From the NCBI GenBank assembly GCA_038199755.1, contig JBBPYR010000048.1, positions 1-34,477 of the forward strand: a DNA stretch of 34,477 nt. Direction: 5' to 3'. The position numbers and the translations under genes were made by a program. Within the stretch, counting starts at the first letter, position 1, and every line of letters starts with the position of its first letter. This DNA comes from JBBPYR01 sp038199755 (GTDB taxonomy: Bacteria > Chloroflexota > Ktedonobacteria > Ktedonobacterales > Ktedonobacteraceae). Shown here piece after piece: positions 1-7,746 of this stretch. The notes below the pieces were generated by a model that had not been told where the DNA came from, did no database searches, and saw nothing but the letters and a program-made list of their open reading frames with translations.

Positions 1-710
1 ACCTGCTCTACGACGGGCGAGATAGCCTCGTTAAGTGTGTGTGGCTCAAGAATAGAGGCGGCTTTTTGCTGCTGCAAGAGTAATTCACGTTCAGTGGCCT
101 CATAGGGACGACGGCCACACAACAACTCATAGGCAATCACTGCTAGCGCATATTGATCGCTGGCAAGTGTTGCTTGTCCGCTCAATTGTTCGGGTGCCAT
201 GTAGGGGATCGCGAAGGCTTCGTCATCAAGCATAAAGCCCAGATCGGGCAGCGAGAGTGCGAACGCAGTCAAATACGGTTCATTGCGTTCGTTGAAGAGC
301 AGCGTGCCGGGATGCAAGTTGCCGTGTGGCGTGTTATTCATGTGGGCATATTGTAGGGCCGTGGCTATCTGTGAGACAACCGAGCGTGCATCTCCTGGCG
401 TCACCTTCCCTGGCAGCATTTGTTCATGGAGCCGCTTCCCCACGATATGTTCCATCACGAGATAGGGATAGTCGCCATCAAAACCAAAGTCATGCACTGC
501 CAGAATGCCGCGAACTTTCAGCTTCTTGAGTTGCTTTGCGCGCAGCAAAAACGCCTCTTTCCCTTCTTGGGTGGAGATCGGAACACGTAATCGCTGAATG
601 GCGACATCTTTTTTCTTGAGTTTGCTCAAATAAAAACTGCTTGTTGAACTTGCGCTGAGCAGTTTCAGGAGCGCGTATGGCCCAACCTGCTCAAGCTCTC
701 CCTCTTCCAT
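1..710 (-). CDS. Ser/Thr protein kinase-like protein, probable pseudokinase (3' end outside window)
   Basis: The frame is open from an ATG at 708-710 to the left window edge, about 236 residues. The fold is recognisable from YMAPEQLSGQ (activation-segment APE motif), the following SDQYALAVIAYELLCGRRPY (helix F region) and QYAHMNNTPHGNLHPGTLLF (catalytic loop). Read directly, every catalytic residue is replaced: the VAIK lysine is Gln (DVAIQRLR), HRD-K-N reads HGNLHPGT, the DFG motif reads AFA, and no glycine-rich loop is visible (LLKLLSASSTSSFYLS). Pkn-type kinases with such losses usually act as scaffolds or allosteric partners, so phosphotransfer is unlikely. The C-terminal half, where a sensor or membrane region might lie, is outside the window. 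It is divergent from the NUDIX regulator gene. Confidence 0.8.
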   Translation of the reverse strand, partial: MEEGELEQVGPYALLKLLSASSTSSFYLSKLKKKDVAIQRLRVPISTQEGKEAFLLRAKQLKKLKVRGILAVHDFGFDGDYPYLVMEHIVGKRLHEQMLPGKVTPGDARSVVSQIATALQYAHMNNTPHGNLHPGTLLFNERNEPYLTAFALSLPDLGFMLDDEAFAIPYMAPEQLSGQATLASDQYALAVIAYELLCGRRPYEATERELLLQQQKAASILEPHTLNEAISPVVEQ

Positions 711-819
711 GACCGTGCTGCCTCGTTTCCCCCAAAAATAAGAACATGTGTTTTTCTCTTCATGTGCAGTATAGCACAGGGGGATGGGTGGGACAATGGG
801 CGGTAATTGTGCCTGCCTA

Positions 820-848
820 TTGACGGAGTGGTCGTTTTCGGGTATATT
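820..848 (+). promoter_or_regulatory. Sigma-70 type promoter of the NUDIX regulator gene
   Basis: TTGACG at 820-825 and TATATT at 843-848 are separated by 17 bases, close to the housekeeping consensus. The predicted start of transcription is near 855, leaving an untranslated leader of roughly 130 bases before the coding region. Confidence 0.65.
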
Positions 849-868
849 AGTGTAAGGAGTACACTAAT
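846..868. promoter_or_regulatory. Palindromic operator over the -10/start site
   Basis: A perfect inverted repeat, ATTAGTGTA-N5-TACACTAAT, has 9-bp arms and a 5-base centre. It overlaps the end of the -10 box and the predicted start of transcription of the following NrtR-like gene. The position is that of a classical repressor site, and autoregulation by the NUDIX/winged-helix protein is the simplest inference. Confidence 0.65.
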
Positions 869-990
869 AAGGTGAAGCAATGTGATAGTAGTAGAATTGG
901 ATGTGTGAGTGTATCTACATCTAAAGTATACGGTGTAATCCCTATTTTGTCGAGAGGCAATGTTGTATTTTTATGTATGAGAAGGCAAAG

Positions 991-1695
991 ATGAAAGCGG
1001 AGACCAACGAGGCAACTGAAGCACAGCAGCATCAGTATGATGCTAGCAAATATGAACGCCCTTCCGTCACTGTGGATGTGGTGATGATGAGTTTACGCCA
1101 AAAGGACTTGCAGGTGTTGCTGGTCAAACGCCGTTCATGGCCATATGAGGGCATGTGGGCTATTCCTGGCGGCTTCGTCAATATGGATGAGTCGCTGGAG
1201 GCGGCGGCAAAACGTGAGTTGCAGGAAGAAACCAGCGTGCAGGATGTCTATTTAGAGCAACTTTACACGTTTGGAGACCCGGGGCGTGACCCTCGCACAC
1301 GCGTAATCACGGTGGTCTATTTCGCGCTCCTCGACTCGGAACGACTGCAAGTGCAAGCGGCGAGCGATGCGGCTGATGTGGGCTGGTTCTCTGTCTACGA
1401 GTTACCTCAACTTGCCTTCGACCACGAACAAATCCTGCTGTATGCGCTCAATCGTCTCCGTGGCAAGCTTGATTATACTACCATCGCTTTTAGCCTTCTG
1501 CCGGAGCAGTTTACGCTTCGTGAACTGCAACGTGTCTATGAGATTATCATGCATCGCAAGCTGGATAAACGCAACTTCCGCAAGAAAATTCTCTCGACTG
1601 GCATTCTTGAGGATACTGGTGAGAAAAAGATGGAAGGCACCCATCGTCCCGCACGGCTCTATCGCTTCAATCCAGAAGCGGAGGCGAAATTATAA
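991..1695 (+). CDS. NrtR-like NUDIX domain transcriptional regulator / NUDIX hydrolase
   Basis: An N-terminal NUDIX domain carries a nearly complete NUDIX box, GGFVNMDESLEAAAKREL followed by QEETSV, with the RELxEE core intact (the usual Gly is Ser). The C-terminal part (LDYTTIAFSLLPEQFTLREL... to RPARLYRFN) is the winged-helix domain typical of NrtR-family regulators, which sense ADP-ribose or related nucleotides and control NAD or sugar metabolism genes. Because the REXXEE residues remain, it may still hydrolyse its ligand. I chose ATG 991 because AGAAGG lies 5 bases upstream; an in-frame ATG at 973 has no well-placed ribosome site. The target regulon is not visible beyond the palindrome in its own promoter. 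It is convergent with the histidine kinase gene. Confidence 0.85.
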   Translation: MKAETNEATEAQQHQYDASKYERPSVTVDVVMMSLRQKDLQVLLVKRRSWPYEGMWAIPGGFVNMDESLEAAAKRELQEETSVQDVYLEQLYTFGDPGRDPRTRVITVVYFALLDSERLQVQAASDAADVGWFSVYELPQLAFDHEQILLYALNRLRGKLDYTTIAFSLLPEQFTLRELQRVYEIIMHRKLDKRNFRKKILSTGILEDTGEKKMEGTHRPARLYRFNPEAEAKL

Positions 1696-1705
1696 CTGCT
1701 GGAGC

Positions 1706-1744
1706 AGCAAAGCGCGGCCAGACGGCATCTAGTCTGGCTTTGCT
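1706..1744. terminator. Possible bidirectional terminator hairpin between convergent genes
   Basis: AGCAAAGC (1706-1713) can pair with GCTTTGCT (1737-1744) and CCAGAC (1718-1723) with GTCTGG (1732-1737), with a small bulge between the two helices. It lies between the NUDIX stop and the convergent histidine kinase stop, and its right arm touches the start of the latter. The T-rich part is short. Confidence 0.45.
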
Positions 1745-2815
1745 TTAGCTGTCAATGCCCATTGGCAGGGTAAACATGAATGTAGCACCTTCCCCTTTGA
1801 TGCCGCTACTTTCAACCGTGAGCATACCGTGCATCGCTTCGGCCAGATGACGGCAAATGGCGAGTCCAAGACCACTACCTCGAACATTGCCAACGGTGTC
1901 ACGTTCTAATCGCACAAAACGCTCAAATATGATCTCTTGCTTATCTGGTGGTATGCCTGGCCCCTTATCGCTGACCTTAATGCAGACTATGTGCTGCTCT
2001 GGCAGAATACTGGCTGTAATTCCAATGGGTGTACGATGGGGAGTATAGCGGAAGGCGTTGGTGATGAGATTACGCAATATCTGTTTCAGGCGTATTTCGT
2101 CAACCCACACGACAATGTCTTCGGGTATCTCTATCTCGACATGGCGAGGTTGTTTCAGAACGAGCGGCTCGCAGAGGTCTAGCACAGCAATGCAGACCTC
2201 TTTGAGGGTAACATTGTGGCATTCTAACTTGACGGTATCCTGTTCTATCGTGCTGACATCCATAATATTCTCTTGCAACAATGTCAGCTCATCACAGGCG
2301 AGGCGGGCTTTATTGAGAAAGCCACGGCGCATCTCCGCGTTGGACTTTTCATCGGGTATTTCCGCGAGCAACTCCAAATAGCCTTGTACAACGGTTAACG
2401 GCGTACGCAGCTCATGGCTGGCGGTCGCAATAAAGGCATCTTTCATTTTATCAAGCTGGCTCAGTTTTTCATAGGCCACACGCAAATCCTCATAGAGGCG
2501 TGCGTTTTCACGCGCCATAGCTGTCTGTTCATTTAAGTTACTCAACAGGCGTGGGTACGCGGCTCCCAATAGCCCCATGAAGAGGCAGAGCAGGGTTGTG
2601 CCGATGACAATGACGCCCCAGTATGGGTCAGGAATGAGCGTGCTATCCCACGAGGAACTCACTGTTGCCCAGATGCCTAACCCACTGCCGATAATACCGA
2701 CCGTGCAACAGGCGTAGAGGAACCAGGGAGCCGCTATAAGCTGATCACGTCGCTTCTTCAATAAAGGACGGAAGCGATACAGGAGAATGGGTAGGTCAAG
2801 AAAAAGAATAATCAT
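1745..2815 (-). CDS. Sensor histidine kinase, C-terminal half of an interrupted APC permease-histidine kinase fusion
   Basis: From ATG 2815, residues about 1-90 hold membrane segments (WFLYACCTVGIIGSGLGIWA; YWGVIVIGTTLLCLFMGLLG) that look like the last helices of an APC permease rather than a sensor domain. A coiled linker follows (about 95-125), then the HisKA H-box SHELRTPL with phospho-acceptor His134, the N-box LRNLITNAFRYTP (about 248-259), G1 VSDKGPGIP (about 281-289) and G2 GSGLGLAI (about 313-320). All ATP-binding motifs are intact, so the kinase core appears functional. Upstream of the ATG there is no ribosome site, and the frame runs unbroken into the permease gene except for one TGA at 2825-2827. 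No response regulator gene is adjacent. See the finding on the fusion. Confidence 0.85.
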   Translation of the reverse strand: MIILFLDLPILLYRFRPLLKKRRDQLIAAPWFLYACCTVGIIGSGLGIWATVSSSWDSTLIPDPYWGVIVIGTTLLCLFMGLLGAAYPRLLSNLNEQTAMARENARLYEDLRVAYEKLSQLDKMKDAFIATASHELRTPLTVVQGYLELLAEIPDEKSNAEMRRGFLNKARLACDELTLLQENIMDVSTIEQDTVKLECHNVTLKEVCIAVLDLCEPLVLKQPRHVEIEIPEDIVVWVDEIRLKQILRNLITNAFRYTPHRTPIGITASILPEQHIVCIKVSDKGPGIPPDKQEIIFERFVRLERDTVGNVRGSGLGLAICRHLAEAMHGMLTVESSGIKGEGATFMFTLPMGIDS

Positions 2816-2824
2816 GGAGAGGCA

Positions 2825-4039
2825 TCAGATGACCGTGGTGGCTGCATCCACTACATTATAAATACTCTCAGAGTAGTTCAAACCCTCTTTAGGATAGAGT
2901 AACGGCAACACAAAGTAGAGCAGGATGACGATAGCGAGAACCAGAATGATTTGCGTATTTGCAGCGCGACTTGTGCAGCCAGTGCGGTTCACTTTTGCAA
3001 GTGATGTGGGGAGACGATGATCGAGAGCCGCCACAAAAAGCAGGCGCGCAAAGGCGATGTTATAGATCACGGTGGTGATGAAGAAAAAGCCAATAAAGAG
3101 GCATCCTAGCACAATAGAAGCGGGAATGCCAAAGACAATGCCGACTGCGGCAAGGGTCGAATAAGCCGGGTTCATGTTCGTCGTCGATACAACAGCCATT
3201 ACGCCAAATGTATCAATGAGGTAGGCAACAAGAATGATAATGGGACCCCAGCGGAGAAATAGTGATGCTGCGTTGCTCTTCTTGGTCTCCGCCGCCATAT
3301 TTAATGGCACTTCTACACCGAGCAAGGCGAGTACAATCACCCCATACAGGCTGATATGCTGTGCTCCACTGCCCATTTGACTGAGTGCGAACGAGGTTTG
3401 TGGCGTGTGGCCGCTGAGCAGCCAGACAACACCAGCCACGCCGACAGAGAGCGTGGCGACACCATAGCCAACCATGATCCAACGTGCGGTCTTCATCACG
3501 CGCTGTAAAGAGAGCGTGGAAAACCACCCCGCTAGACAGAGAAAGAGCACCACAAAAATACCCTGCTGCCAAGGCGCACTTAACCAATTTGCCTGCCCAG
3601 CAGAGGCTTGAAAGCCGATACTTTGTACCAGAGAAAGGGCAAATTCACCTGTCGTGAGCAAGACCAGCACGCCGGGGAACCAAGCACAAAAGCCAGCGAA
3701 AAAGCCCCACAACGAGCCAAAGGCGCGGTGTGTCCACAGATAAATGGAGCCTTCCGCGGGGAGCAAACGATAAAGCTGCGCGGCGACGACGGCACCCGGA
3801 AGGAGGAAGGTGGCCGCACCGATCAGCCAGAAAATATAGGCAGCACCGCCCGCTTGTTGTGTCACCTGTACGACAGTACTATCGGGGATAAAGAGCACAA
3901 TCGCGATGAAGATGACCAACATGTCAAGCGGGGATAATACACGCGGCAAGAAATCCGTTGTGCGTTGCTCAGAACGCAACGGTTCTCCGATTGCCTCTTG
4001 TAATATGGTAGGTGCGAAGTGTTTTTCCACAGTGTTCAT
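2825..4039 (-). CDS. APC-superfamily amino acid permease-like membrane protein, ends early at TGA in frame with the kinase
   Basis: The protein has 404 residues and about ten hydrophobic segments starting with DMLVIFIAIVLFIPDSTVVQ, in the pattern of the amino acid-polyamine-organocation family (GAATFLLPGAVVAAQLYRLLP, EGSIYLWTHRAFGSLWGFFA). Family members usually have 12 helices and 450-500 residues, so two helices are missing. The expected remainder begins just after the stop: ...VVDAATTVI-stop-CLSMIILFLDLPILLYRFRP, where family members commonly have a Trp. The permease and histidine kinase therefore resemble one transporter-sensor fusion, analogous in design to CbrA (an SSS transporter joined to a kinase). 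Start ATG 4037-4039 has only a weak ribosome site. It could be a broken gene, a recoded one, or a sequencing artefact. Confidence 0.8.
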   Translation of the reverse strand: MNTVEKHFAPTILQEAIGEPLRSEQRTTDFLPRVLSPLDMLVIFIAIVLFIPDSTVVQVTQQAGGAAYIFWLIGAATFLLPGAVVAAQLYRLLPAEGSIYLWTHRAFGSLWGFFAGFCAWFPGVLVLLTTGEFALSLVQSIGFQASAGQANWLSAPWQQGIFVVLFLCLAGWFSTLSLQRVMKTARWIMVGYGVATLSVGVAGVVWLLSGHTPQTSFALSQMGSGAQHISLYGVIVLALLGVEVPLNMAAETKKSNAASLFLRWGPIIILVAYLIDTFGVMAVVSTTNMNPAYSTLAAVGIVFGIPASIVLGCLFIGFFFITTVIYNIAFARLLFVAALDHRLPTSLAKVNRTGCTSRAANTQIILVLAIVILLYFVLPLLYPKEGLNYSESIYNVVDAATTVI

Positions 4040-4158
4040 TGCATTTTGGCCCTACATTACTGCATAGTGAGGGTTACATGAGCGTAACGTAACTGTACTA
4101 TACCAGCTTTTCGGCAACACGCAACTATACAGCTAGAGAGTAGGCCGTATGGCTCTAG

Positions 4159-4184
4159 TGGCTACATGATACAAATCGTAGCCA
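4159..4184 (-). terminator. Weak hairpin downstream of the 4204-4878 gene
   Basis: TGGCTAC (4159-4165) and GTAGCCA (4178-4184) form a 7-bp stem with a 12-base loop about 20 bases after the stop codon of the minus-strand gene. There is no T-tract. The rest of the 164-base gap before the permease start holds nothing I recognise. Confidence 0.3.
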
Positions 4185-4203
4185 TGCCGTGGCCATGCGT
4201 ATT

Positions 4204-4878
4204 TCAGCGCAAGCGAGCGGTACAATAGGATATCTGCGATGGTGTCCAACCAATATAGTCGATGCGTGTGCCTACAGGTGTTTCTAGCAAAGGACCTTCA
4301 CTTGGCAACGGCAAATCGGTATGGGGGTCCCATAGTGCTGGTAGCGATTGAACTGTGTCAATCCGTTCAGCGGAGATATGAGCTGGATATAAGCGGCGTG
4401 TCCACATATCAAAAATGTGGCGTGGCACGCGCAACACCTCGCGCCGCCAAATGATATGGGCATCGGCGAGCGAAATATCTTCGTTCTGGTCCAGCGAGCG
4501 CAAGAGCAACGCGAGTTGGTGGGCTGCCTGTGGACTAAGCGTGACACGCTCGATATAACGACCTTGTGGATTGAGTGTCGCGATTGCTTGTGAGCTATGG
4601 TGCAGCAAGCGGCGTAGCCACTGTGGTGGATTGAGCAACAATGTCCCCCATTCCTGGGCAACGATGGTTTCGCCGCGTTGCTCATGATGACTGTACCAGA
4701 CCTGAAAGATCACGGGTTGAGCTTTGAAATCACAATGACACTCTTCCCACGAGGGATACCCGCGACGGCGAATCTCGTGCTGCACATAGCGGCTAAGCGA
4801 AGTGACTATGCCAGCAGTCGTACCGAGCGCAAGGGTAGAAAGCACGAGCGAGTTACGAAATGTCTTGTTGTTTTTCAT
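4204..4878 (-). CDS. Uncharacterised protein with N-terminal membrane anchor
   Basis: I do not recognise this protein of 224 residues. It starts MKNNKTFRNSLVLSTLALGTT, a basic stretch followed by one hydrophobic segment (about residues 9-26) that would act as a membrane anchor or uncleaved signal, so the rest probably lies outside the membrane. The body is rich in Arg, His and Trp, with no metal or nucleotide motif that I can name. ATG 4878 is preferred over the TTG at 4881 because GAGGT is placed 8 bases upstream. The start lies inside the 3' end of the HAD hydrolase gene (26-base overlap), so the two are probably translationally coupled, but the context gives no functional clue. Confidence 0.6.
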   Translation of the reverse strand: MKNNKTFRNSLVLSTLALGTTAGIVTSLSRYVQHEIRRRGYPSWEECHCDFKAQPVIFQVWYSHHEQRGETIVAQEWGTLLLNPPQWLRRLLHHSSQAIATLNPQGRYIERVTLSPQAAHQLALLLRSLDQNEDISLADAHIIWRREVLRVPRHIFDMWTRRLYPAHISAERIDTVQSLPALWDPHTDLPLPSEGPLLETPVGTRIDYIGWTPSQISYCTARLR

Positions 4879-5626
4879 CAAACGGAACCTCTAGTAAACT
4901 GAGTAGTTCGTACAGCGAATGTAGCAGTAGACAATCGACACTCTTCTGCTCTACATGGTTTCCGCGGTCAAGCAAAATGGGCGTAATGCCGACGGACCGC
5001 GCACCTAGCACATCAAAAATATAGGAATCTCCTATATGTACTGTGTAATCGGCCACAGCGTTTGTTCGCTGTAGTGCGAGTTCATAGAGCATAGGAGATG
5101 GTTTCGCATGTCGTGCTTGGGCGGAAACCAGCAAGCAATCGAAATATTGTGTCAAATGCAGACTGCGTAGGAGCGGCCCAAGCGAGATACCCCAGTCTGA
5201 AATAACGCCCAGCGTGTAACCATGAGCGCGTAATGCCTCAAGCGTTGGGCGTACATCGCCATAGGTTTTCCAATTCGTGTGTTTCTTGTATTCCTGCGCG
5301 ACCGCCTCGGCGAGTTGAGATAGACGTACCTCATCATGTTCTTCTACAAAGGGGCGTAACAGGGTTGTGTAATAGCCTGTCCAAAGGTCCGCAATGGCTT
5401 GCTCATCAGCCCAGGTATGCCTGTTCTCACCTCTGTGGCGAAAAAAATATTCCTCTGCATCATAAAGACGTTGTTCGACCTCTTCCAGATGCAGGTGAAG
5501 ACCAAGGTCTTTACAGACCTGCTGACAGATTTCTGGCGTCGAACGCGCTGGCGTAAGTAAGGTGAAGCCTGCGTCAAAGAAGATAGTACGAATTGCTTGT
5601 GGTTGCTCTAGTTGCTCTAAAGGCAT
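4853..5626 (-). CDS. HAD-superfamily hydrolase
   Basis: The 257-residue protein carries the HAD signature: motif I FFDAGFTLL (about residues 16-24; nucleophile Asp followed by A-G-F-T, so the usual second Asp is replaced, as in some HDHD-like members), motif II near VISDWGIS, motif III Lys in ARHAKPSPMLYELAL, and motif IV VHIGDSYIFDVLGARSVGI. A helical cap lies between motifs I and II (about residues 30-125). Enzymes of this group dephosphorylate small phosphorylated metabolites or act as haloacid dehalogenases. The altered motif I makes the substrate class uncertain. Start ATG 5626 has AAAGGA about 10 bases upstream. Confidence 0.8.
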   Translation of the reverse strand: MPLEQLEQPQAIRTIFFDAGFTLLTPARSTPEICQQVCKDLGLHLHLEEVEQRLYDAEEYFFRHRGENRHTWADEQAIADLWTGYYTTLLRPFVEEHDEVRLSQLAEAVAQEYKKHTNWKTYGDVRPTLEALRAHGYTLGVISDWGISLGPLLRSLHLTQYFDCLLVSAQARHAKPSPMLYELALQRTNAVADYTVHIGDSYIFDVLGARSVGITPILLDRGNHVEQKSVDCLLLHSLYELLSLLEVPFDEKQQDIS

Positions 5627-5650
5627 GCAAGAGAGTCCTTTTCGCTTTTA

Positions 5651-5714
5651 CGCGGTGCAAGTGACCTTGTACAATGTGGCAATCTGCATAAAGCGCAAAG
5701 TCACTTGCATCGCG
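5651..5714 (-). terminator. Inverted repeat just downstream of prfA
   Basis: Arms of 15 bases at 5651-5665 and 5700-5714 match at 14 of 15 positions, with a 34-base loop. It begins 11 bases after the prfA stop. It lacks a T-tract and resembles the other long gene-end hairpins of this window, but with a larger loop. Confidence 0.5.
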
Positions 5715-5725
5715 GATGAAGTTTC

Positions 5726-6817
5726 TTATTTAGCGATCGCTTCTTCAAACAAATTCTGTAATTTATCGGCCTGATCGACCGTAATCAAATTATCAATAAA
5801 CTCGTCCAATTCACCGTTCAGAACGCCGGGCAGGTTGTGCCGCGTGAAACCAATGCGATGATCGGTAACACGGTCCTGCGGGTAGTTGTAGGTGCGAATC
5901 TTCTCGCTGCGATCTCCTGTCTGCACTTGTGAGCGGCGATTCTTGCGCAACTCTTCCTGGCGTCGTGCCTCTTCCAGGTCCCACAGACGAGCCTTGAGTA
6001 CCGTCATGGCCTTAAGCTTGTTTTTTAATTGCGATTTTTCGTCCTGACAGGTGACAACGAGACCGCTAGGCAGATGGGTGAGACGTACTGCCGAGTCGGT
6101 AGTATTCACGCTTTGCCCCCCATGACCAGTAGAACGATAGACATCGACGCGCAGATCACTGTCTTTGATGTCGATTTGAATCTCGTCATCCGCCTCTGGC
6201 AATACAATCACCTTGGCGGTCGAGGTATGAATACGTCCGTTCGCCTCGGTCACGGGCACGCGTTGTACACGATGGGTGCCGCCTTCATACTTCATGCGGC
6301 TGTAGGCACCTCTGCCTTTGACAACAAAGGTAACATCTTTGAGACCACCCTGTCCGGTCTCGTTGCTGTCTAGCACCTCGATCTTCCAACGGTGCGTATC
6401 GGCGTAGCGTGTGTACATACGAAACAGTTCGCCCGCAAAGATGGCTGCCTCGTCACCACCCGCACCACCTTGAATGGTGACGATGGCGTTTTTATCATCC
6501 ATGATGTCTTTAGGCAATAAGGAGACTTTTACCCCTTCGAGTAGTTGCTCCTTGTGCGCTTTGAGGCTCTCCATCTCTTCATACGCCATATCCCGTATCT
6601 CAAGGTCGTCACTATCGTACATCTCTTGCGCTTCGGCAATTTGCTTGTCCGTCTCGACCAATTCATGATATTGCTGGACTACCTCTTCGAGTTCGGAATG
6701 CTCTCGTCCATAGCGTTGTAAAAGTTGAAGATCGTCTGTTATATCTGGCTGTGACATGATCGTGTTCAGCTCTTCGTATCGTTGTGCCAGGCTTGCAAGT
6801 TTCTGCATTAAATCCAT
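5726..6817 (-). CDS. prfA: Peptide chain release factor 1
   Basis: This protein ends translation at UAA and UAG codons by hydrolysing peptidyl-tRNA on the ribosome. Seen in the sequence: the class-I release factor core with STGHGGQSVNTTDSAVRLTH (the GGQ loop that enters the peptidyl transferase centre) and the stop-codon recognition motif PVT in RVPVTEANGRIHTSTA, which marks RF1 (PxT) rather than RF2 (SPF). The length of 363 residues is typical. I chose ATG 6815-6817 because AAGAGGA lies 9 bases upstream and the protein then begins MDLMQKLASLAQRYEEL like other RF1s; an in-frame ATG at 6845-6847 adds ten residues without a ribosome site. The usual partner prmC is not adjacent. Confidence 0.95.
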   Translation of the reverse strand: MDLMQKLASLAQRYEELNTIMSQPDITDDLQLLQRYGREHSELEEVVQQYHELVETDKQIAEAQEMYDSDDLEIRDMAYEEMESLKAHKEQLLEGVKVSLLPKDIMDDKNAIVTIQGGAGGDEAAIFAGELFRMYTRYADTHRWKIEVLDSNETGQGGLKDVTFVVKGRGAYSRMKYEGGTHRVQRVPVTEANGRIHTSTAKVIVLPEADDEIQIDIKDSDLRVDVYRSTGHGGQSVNTTDSAVRLTHLPSGLVVTCQDEKSQLKNKLKAMTVLKARLWDLEEARRQEELRKNRRSQVQTGDRSEKIRTYNYPQDRVTDHRIGFTRHNLPGVLNGELDEFIDNLITVDQADKLQNLFEEAIAK

Positions 6818-7152
6818 ATCGGTTGTTCCTCTTGTCCTCTCGCTCATCCATCTGATGCATTTCTAGGGGGTGTCTATCCTTCTGTAAAAAATAATTACTA
6901 TCATAGAATACAACAAGGATGACGGATGGAATATTGCAAGGCGTTTCGTCTATCGTGTAGAGACGCGAATCATCACGTCTTTGCTGTTGGGGCAAAGGGT
7001 CTTGTCACTACCCGGCAGCGAGCAGGTAGCGTTCGATGGTGCTGCGACATACAAATTGTGTCATATGGGGATGGGTGCAAATCGTAAAGGTTGCATGCTT
7101 CATAAGGACAGTATACCATGTTGTACCCGTATTAGCCATGTCAGTGCCATCG
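6818..7152. other. Intergenic region upstream of prfA
   Basis: This gap of about 335 bases holds no convincing gene; the open frame at 6663-6995 overlaps prfA antisense and is not coding-like. On the minus strand a TATACT hexamer (forward 7110-7115) could be the -10 of a prfA promoter, but its -35 is poor. No riboswitch-like structure was seen. Confidence 0.35.
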
Positions 7153-7353
7153 TTATCCATGCCATTGTTTGGCGTATTGCTGTGTTAAGGTGAGATATTG
7201 CGTCCCATAGGTGACGCTTGGTTCGATCATTGCCCCTTCAAACCATTCGTTTGTTGGTTGCGCACTTGTGCTCTGACAGGCTGTTAAATAGAAAAGCAAT
7301 AGACCTACGAGTAGTAGTAACATCGGTCGCTTACCCGTTTGATATACCCCCAT
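7153..7353 (-). CDS. Small putative lipoprotein
   Basis: The predicted protein has 66 residues: a short basic start (MGVYQTGKRP), a hydrophobic stretch LLLLVGLLLFYL and the lipobox L-T-A-C at about residue 26, followed by QSTSAQPTNEWFEG. This is a typical lipoprotein signal, so the mature peptide of about 40 residues would be attached to the outer face of the cell membrane. I chose ATG 7351-7353 because AGAGGT lies just upstream; a longer frame to 7434 has no such site and would bury the signal. The function is unknown. Confidence 0.55.
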   Translation of the reverse strand: MGVYQTGKRPMLLLLVGLLLFYLTACQSTSAQPTNEWFEGAMIEPSVTYGTQYLTLTQQYAKQWHG

Positions 7354-7746
7354 AAAGTACCTCTTCTGTATACAATTTTTTTCCGATGATACTATACATG
7401 AATTGATGCATGCATAGGTACGAAGATAGGACATTTCGGTAATTCTACACGTATGTTATATCACTTACCATCATGGTACGTTATGTATTATGATAAATCT
7501 TTCATAAAAGAGCACCATAGTAGACGCATGGCATAAGAAATTTGGGTAACTGCAAGAAGTTCTTTTTTCAGAGTTTCTCTGTTGTAGGAGCGTATGAAAC
7601 ACGGTGAAACATCTTGAATTATTGACGCTTGTGTAAAACATGTTACCATCGATATATATCAAAGAATCAATGAAATAGAGATAACAGGTTACGTATTTAC
7701 ATCGTAGTATCGTAGTATCGTAGTATCGTAGTAAGGAACGTTCTGC
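7354..7746. other. AT-rich intergenic region upstream of the GH5-like gene
   Basis: This divergent gap of 393 bases holds the lipoprotein start signals at its left and the glycosidase leader at its right. TTGACG at 7622-7627 followed after 16 bases by TACCAT (7644-7649) is a possible promoter for the glycosidase. The right end carries the 8-bp tandem repeat listed separately. No gene is seen in it. Confidence 0.4.
7701..7732 (+). repeat. Four tandem copies of ATCGTAGT in the leader of the glycosidase gene
   Basis: ATCGTAGT occurs four times without interruption, directly followed by the ribosome site AAGGAACG and the ATG at 7747. Such a short tandem repeat is prone to slipped-strand changes that would alter leader length. 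Confidence 0.9.

Noticed and set aside
1367..1732. A 121-residue plus-strand frame within the NUDIX gene
   Set aside because: It overlaps the NUDIX winged-helix coding sequence in another frame and has no supporting features.
2825..2827. Selenocysteine at the TGA between the permease and histidine kinase
   Set aside because: The bases after the TGA form no hairpin that resembles a bacterial SECIS, and a Trp rather than a Cys is expected at this place in the permease family.
3213..3587. A 124-residue minus-strand frame within the permease
   Set aside because: It is a frame shadow of the membrane protein, which has consistent hydrophobic segments.
6663..6995. A minus-strand frame covering the prfA start
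   Set aside because: The residues are low in conserved pattern and it overlaps the real prfA N-terminus out of frame.
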